NCBI GenBank assembly: GCA_900549755.1
Contig: URPQ01000071.1
Location: 1-8,683 of the forward strand
Reading direction: 5' to 3'
Source: an uncultured Oscillospiraceae bacterium
GTDB lineage: Bacteria > Bacillota > Clostridia > Oscillospirales > Acutalibacteraceae
DNA: 8,683 bases
Shown one piece after another: positions 6,455 to 8,683 of this stretch; the stretch's first letter is position 1, and each line of letters begins with the position of its first letter. The notes under the pieces were generated by a model, which worked only from the letters and a program-made list of their open reading frames with translations, did no database searches and was not told where the DNA came from. Both the position numbers and the translations under genes were made by a program.

Positions 6455-6681
6455 CTGCGCGCACCTCCCAAAAACGGTTTGTCAAGCTCGGGGAACAGCG
6501 TTCCTCTGCAAAACGCCTTATCAAGCGGATAAACGCCGTTGATCGGCTGCATATTGATAAAAACCATAGTAAGCGGATCTGTGCAATCGGTGTTCGCGGT
6601 ATCGCAGCGAACGGTTCTTCGCGGTGCGGTCATACAGCCGCATTTTTCATAGAAATCCGCAACATTAAATCTTGTTTCCAT
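6451..6681 (-). CDS. cotJA: Spore coat associated protein CotJA
   Basis: This is a 76-residue first gene of the cotJ operon. The identifying part is the C-terminal half: MVFINMQPINGVYPLDKAF, then RGTLFPELDKPFLGG, which matches the CotJA family (a variant of the ...GTxFPxLDxPFLG ending). The N-terminal 35 residues are not recognised and are cysteine-rich: Cys14, Cys16, Cys26 and Cys33, with a fifth at 58, which may allow disulfide or metal cross-linking in the coat. The start at 6681 has AAAGGAG about nine bases upstream. It overlaps cotJB by four bases. In Bacillus subtilis the cotJ operon is expressed in the mother cell under sigma-E; a weak sigma-E-like element is visible upstream here. Confidence 0.88.
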   Translation of the reverse strand: METRFNVADFYEKCGCMTAPRRTVRCDTANTDCTDPLTMVFINMQPINGVYPLDKAFCRGTLFPELDKPFLGGARR

Positions 6682-6739
6682 TCCTGTTTACTCCTTTTTT
6701 AAATTGAGGATTTTGTCCTATAACAGTTTATTGAAAAGC

Positions 6740-6768
6740 CTTGTAATTTGTTACAAGACTTCATATTA
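6740..6768 (-). promoter_or_regulatory. Possible sigma-E-type promoter of cotJABC, overlapped by an inverted repeat
   Basis: On the minus strand TAATATG (6762-6768) resembles the sigma-E -35 (KMATATT) at 6 of 7 positions. Fourteen bases on, ATTACAAG (6740-6747) resembles the -10 (CATACAMT) at 5 of 8. The expectation of sigma-E control comes from B. subtilis cotJ. The same bases contain a perfect inverted repeat, CTTGTAA (6740-6746) and TTACAAG (6751-6757) with a 4-base spacer, which may be a separate operator. The match is modest and the region is AT-rich, so this is tentative. Confidence 0.3.
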
Positions 6769-6827
6769 AGAAAATATTAAGATATTATAAATAAAATTAA
6801 TAAATTGATAAATTTACCTTTTGCATA

Positions 6828-6856
6828 TTGTAATCTATTGACTTATTATATATAAT
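6828..6856 (+). promoter_or_regulatory. Candidate promoter(s) of the sodium-pump decarboxylase cluster
   Basis: TTGTAA (6828-6833) and a perfect TATAAT (6851-6856) are spaced by 17 bases. A second option overlaps it: TTGACT (6838-6843) with TGTAAT (6860-6865), spaced by 16. Either would give a leader of about 70-80 bases before the TTG start at 6939. The first has the better -10 and the second the better -35; sequence alone cannot decide between them. Confidence 0.55.
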
Positions 6857-6875
6857 TAGTGTAATTGGGCTAAAT

Positions 6876-6893
6876 TTGTTATTTTAATAACAA
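6876..6893 (+). repeat. Perfect inverted repeat in the leader of the decarboxylase cluster
   Basis: TTGTTAT and ATAACAA (7 bp each) flank a 4-base TTTA loop just downstream of the predicted start sites. The stem is AT-only apart from one G-C pair, so it is a weak RNA hairpin. Its position just downstream of the promoter would suit an operator. The function is unknown. Confidence 0.35.
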
Positions 6894-6938
6894 TCAATTT
6901 TTAAAACTATTTTTTACCCTTGGGGGAGGTGCTTTATT

Positions 6939-7217
6939 TTGTCAAATGTTGTAGATAATCTGTACGTTGTCGGAATGGGTCTGGGCGTTGTTTTTGTGGG
7001 ATTGATTTCCATAATTATTCTCTGTTATATTATAGGTGCCATATGTATGTCGTCCGATAAAAAAACAGAAAATGCTGCTCCGGTTCCTGCTGCTGTTCCC
7101 GCGCCCGCACCGATAGAAAACCGCGGAGAAATAATCGCTGCGGTATCGGCGGCTCTTGCGGAAGAAATGGGAACCGATATTTCCGCAATCAGAATTTTGT
7201 CATTTAAAAAAATTTAA
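6939..7217 (+). CDS. oadG: Sodium-pump decarboxylase gamma subunit (OadG family)
   Basis: This is a 92-residue OadG-type protein. Residues about 7-36 (LYVVGMGLGVVFVGLISIII and on) form the single N-terminal membrane helix. A Pro/Ala-rich linker (about 48-58) joins a short cytoplasmic C-terminal piece with EIIAAVSAALAEEMG and the ending IRILSFKKI, which is typical of these subunits. In characterised pumps the gamma subunit anchors and assembles the alpha and beta subunits. Translation appears to start at TTG (6939), supported by a very strong GGGGGAGGT nine bases upstream; no in-frame ATG before Met13 is available. It is followed after 17 bases by the biotin carrier gene. The sequence is too short and divergent to tell an oxaloacetate pump from a methylmalonyl-CoA pump. 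Confidence 0.85.
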   Translation: MSNVVDNLYVVGMGLGVVFVGLISIIILCYIIGAICMSSDKKTENAAPVPAAVPAPAPIENRGEIIAAVSAALAEEMGTDISAIRILSFKKI

Positions 7218-7234
7218 GAAAAAGGTGTTAGAAA

Positions 7235-7609
7235 ATGAAAAAATACAATGTTACGGTAAACGGTACCGCATATGAAGTAACTCTTGAGGCAGTAGACGCA
7301 TCCGAGGTAAAGGCTGCTCCCACCCCTGCGGCAGCCCCAGCACCCGCTGCTGCTCCGGCTCCCGCCGCTGCGCCCGCAGCCCCTGTTTCGGGTGGTAAGG
7401 AAACCGTTTCAAGCCCGATGCCCGGCAATATTTTAGCTGTAAACGTTACAAACGGCGCTGCGGTTAAAAAAGGCGACGTGCTTATGATTCTTGAGGCTAT
7501 GAAAATGGAAAACGAAATTATGTCCCCCTGTGACGGAACCGTTCTTTCGGTTAATGTTACAAAGGGCGCATCGGTGGAAACCGGCGCGGTTCTCTGCGTT
7601 ATAGGCTAA
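7235..7609 (+). CDS. Biotin carboxyl carrier protein of a decarboxylase complex
   Basis: This is a 124-residue biotin carrier subunit. A short N-terminal beta piece (MKKYNVTVNGTAYEVTLEAV, about 1-20) precedes an Ala/Pro linker (about 27-51). The C-terminal biotinyl/lipoyl domain (about 56-124) carries SPMPGNIL and the biotinylation site EAMKMEN, with Lys90 as the expected biotin-bearing residue; the ending is the usual TGAVLCVIG. It would carry CO2 from the alpha-subunit carboxyltransferase to the membrane beta subunit. In some organisms this domain is fused to alpha; here it is free-standing, between gamma and beta. The ribosome site is AAGGTG, ten bases before the ATG. I leave the symbol blank because mmdC, gcdC and similar names depend on the unseen alpha subunit. 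Confidence 0.93.
   Translation: MKKYNVTVNGTAYEVTLEAVDASEVKAAPTPAAAPAPAAAPAPAAAPAAPVSGGKETVSSPMPGNILAVNVTNGAAVKKGDVLMILEAMKMENEIMSPCDGTVLSVNVTKGASVETGAVLCVIG
7328..7384 (+). repeat. Imperfect tandem repeat encoding the Ala/Pro linker
   Basis: Codons 32-50 of the biotin carrier gene encode three near-identical APAAAP units (18 bases each) with synonymous third-position differences. This is a flexible swinging-arm linker, as expected for biotin carrier proteins. Repeat number may vary between strains; that is inference. Confidence 0.6.
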
Positions 7610-7628
7610 CGGTTGGGAGAATTGACAT

Positions 7629-8683
7629 ATGGATAAAATAATTGAATTTGCCAAAACAACAGGCTTTTATATGCTGTTCGGCAATATAAGAGAAAACTGG
7701 ACGTCGCTTGTGATGATCCTTATCTCTCTGTTCCTTTTGTACCTCGGCATTAAAAAGCAGTTTGAGCCGCTGTTGCTTGTAGGCATAGCCTTCGGTATGC
7801 TGCTTACAAACCTTACCGCGTTTACGGGTGCCGATAACGCCATGTACCACACCGAGCTTTGGGCTGAATTTATGGCGGCGGGCGAGCACCACTACGATTA
7901 CGGATATATATTAAGCAACGGCGGTTTGCTTGATTTCCTGTATATTGGCGTTAAAACCTGCATTTACCCCTGCCTTATATTTATAGGTATAGGCGCTATG
8001 ACCGACTTTGAGCCGCTTATTGCAAGCCCGAAATCACTGCTTTTGGGCGCTGCGGCACAGGTTGGTATATTTGTTACATTTATAGGCTGCTTGGCGCTCG
8101 CTTTCCCGGCAGAGGCTGCCGCCTCTATCGGTATTATAGGCGGTGCGGACGGTCCTACCGCCATTTACACCACTTCAAAGCTCTACCCGAACCTTTTAGG
8201 CCCGATAGCCGTTGCCGCTTATTCGTATATGGCGTTGGTGCCTGTTATTCAGCCGCCTATTATGAAGCTGCTCACCACTAAAAAAGAGCGCGCTATAGTT
8301 ATGAAGCCGCTGCGCAGAGTAAGCAAAACGGAAAAAATAATTTTCCCGATTGCGGTAACAATATTTGTAGCTTTGCTCGTTCCCTCGGCTACTCCGCTTG
8401 TGGGCTGCTTAATGCTCGGTAACTTATGGAAAGAATCGGGCGTTTGCGAGCGCCTTTGCAAGACCGCGCAAAACGAGCTTATGAACATTGTAACCATATT
8501 CTTAGGCATTTCGGTAGGCGCTACCGCCACCGCAAAGGCATTCTTAAATTGGCAGACCATAAAAATACTCTGCATGGGAATAGTGGCTTTCGGCCTCGGC
8601 ACTGCGGGCGGCGTTTTGCTTGCAAAGCTTATGAACCTGTTTACAAAGAAAAACAAGATAAATCCGCTTATCGGCTCTGCCGG
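7629..8683 (+). CDS. oadB: Sodium ion-translocating decarboxylase beta subunit (OadB family), 3' end cut
   Basis: The ATG at 7629 opens a frame with no stop before the window edge, giving 351 residues plus two bases. It is an integral membrane protein with many hydrophobic helices and matches the OadB/MmdB/GcdB family, which decarboxylates carboxybiotin and exports Na+. Visible hallmarks are GGLLDFLYIGVKTCIYPCLI (about 98-117), GIGAMTDFEPLIA (about 120-132), IIGGADGPTAIYTTSKL (about 169-185) with the conserved Asp174 of the GGADGPT motif, GISVGAT (about 293-299), and the start of INPLIGSAG at the very end. Family members usually continue with GVSAVPMAARVSQ and about 30-40 further residues, so roughly 50 residues are missing. 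The ribosome site GGGAGA lies about nine bases upstream, and the gene follows the biotin carrier gene after 19 bases. The alpha subunit gene may lie beyond the edge. Confidence 0.93.
   Translation, partial: MDKIIEFAKTTGFYMLFGNIRENWTSLVMILISLFLLYLGIKKQFEPLLLVGIAFGMLLTNLTAFTGADNAMYHTELWAEFMAAGEHHYDYGYILSNGGLLDFLYIGVKTCIYPCLIFIGIGAMTDFEPLIASPKSLLLGAAAQVGIFVTFIGCLALAFPAEAAASIGIIGGADGPTAIYTTSKLYPNLLGPIAVAAYSYMALVPVIQPPIMKLLTTKKERAIVMKPLRRVSKTEKIIFPIAVTIFVALLVPSATPLVGCLMLGNLWKESGVCERLCKTAQNELMNIVTIFLGISVGATATAKAFLNWQTIKILCMGIVAFGLGTAGGVLLAKLMNLFTKKNKINPLIGSA

Noticed and set aside
6682..6938. Possible riboswitch or small RNA in the AT-rich intergenic region
   Set aside because: Only short AT-rich inverted repeats are present. 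There is no conserved aptamer-like core or GC-rich terminator.
7228..7428. Ala/Gly-rich frame on the minus strand
   Set aside because: It is an artefact of the Ala/Pro linker repeat in the biotin carrier gene read backwards.
8249..8656. 135-residue open frame on the minus strand
   Set aside because: It is the reverse complement of the oadB coding sequence, which is the clear real gene.

Overview
The window looks like chromosomal DNA of an anaerobic, endospore-forming member of the Clostridia, probably a gut Oscillospiraceae/Ruminococcaceae-type organism. The reasons are a complete cotJABC spore-coat operon, a sodium-pumping decarboxylase cluster typical of anaerobes, Gram-positive style lipoprotein signals, and strong AGGAGG-type ribosome binding sites. 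This placement is inference from gene content; no rRNA or other taxonomic marker is present.

Layout. Left part, minus strand: the first 76 codons of an AzlC-family branched-chain amino acid exporter run off the left edge (1-230). It has its own sigma-A-like promoter and a leader hairpin. Upstream of it, also on the minus strand, two unrecognised lipoproteins of 377 and 378 residues form a two-gene operon (357-1490 and 1504-2640). Divergent from that operon is a 579-residue regulator with two N-terminal helix-turn-helix cassettes and a large C-terminal region I cannot name (2807-4546). The shared intergenic region carries two overlapping palindromes made from three alternating TTTCCGT/ACGGAAA half-sites. 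This is the best candidate in the window for an undescribed regulatory module: a double-HTH regulator, a clustered operator and a lipoprotein pair.

Middle: manA (mannose-6-phosphate isomerase, 4584-5540) has its own promoter overlapping the end of the regulator gene. It converges on the minus-strand cotJA-cotJB-cotJC operon (6681-5586) through a clear bidirectional terminator (5539-5580).

Right part: an AT-rich divergent intergenic region (6682-6938) separates cotJ from a plus-strand cluster encoding a sodium-pump decarboxylase. The order is gamma subunit (OadG family), biotin carrier protein with an EAMKMEN site, and integral-membrane beta subunit (OadB), which is cut by the right edge. The alpha (carboxyltransferase) subunit that defines the substrate is not in the window. 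The pump could therefore act on oxaloacetate, methylmalonyl-CoA or another acyl-CoA. Carboxybiotin on the carrier protein would be decarboxylated by OadB, driving Na+ export, with OadG as the assembly subunit.

No rRNA, tRNA, CRISPR array, insertion sequence, integrase or obvious pseudogene was seen. No gene-free stretch exceeds 300 bases.
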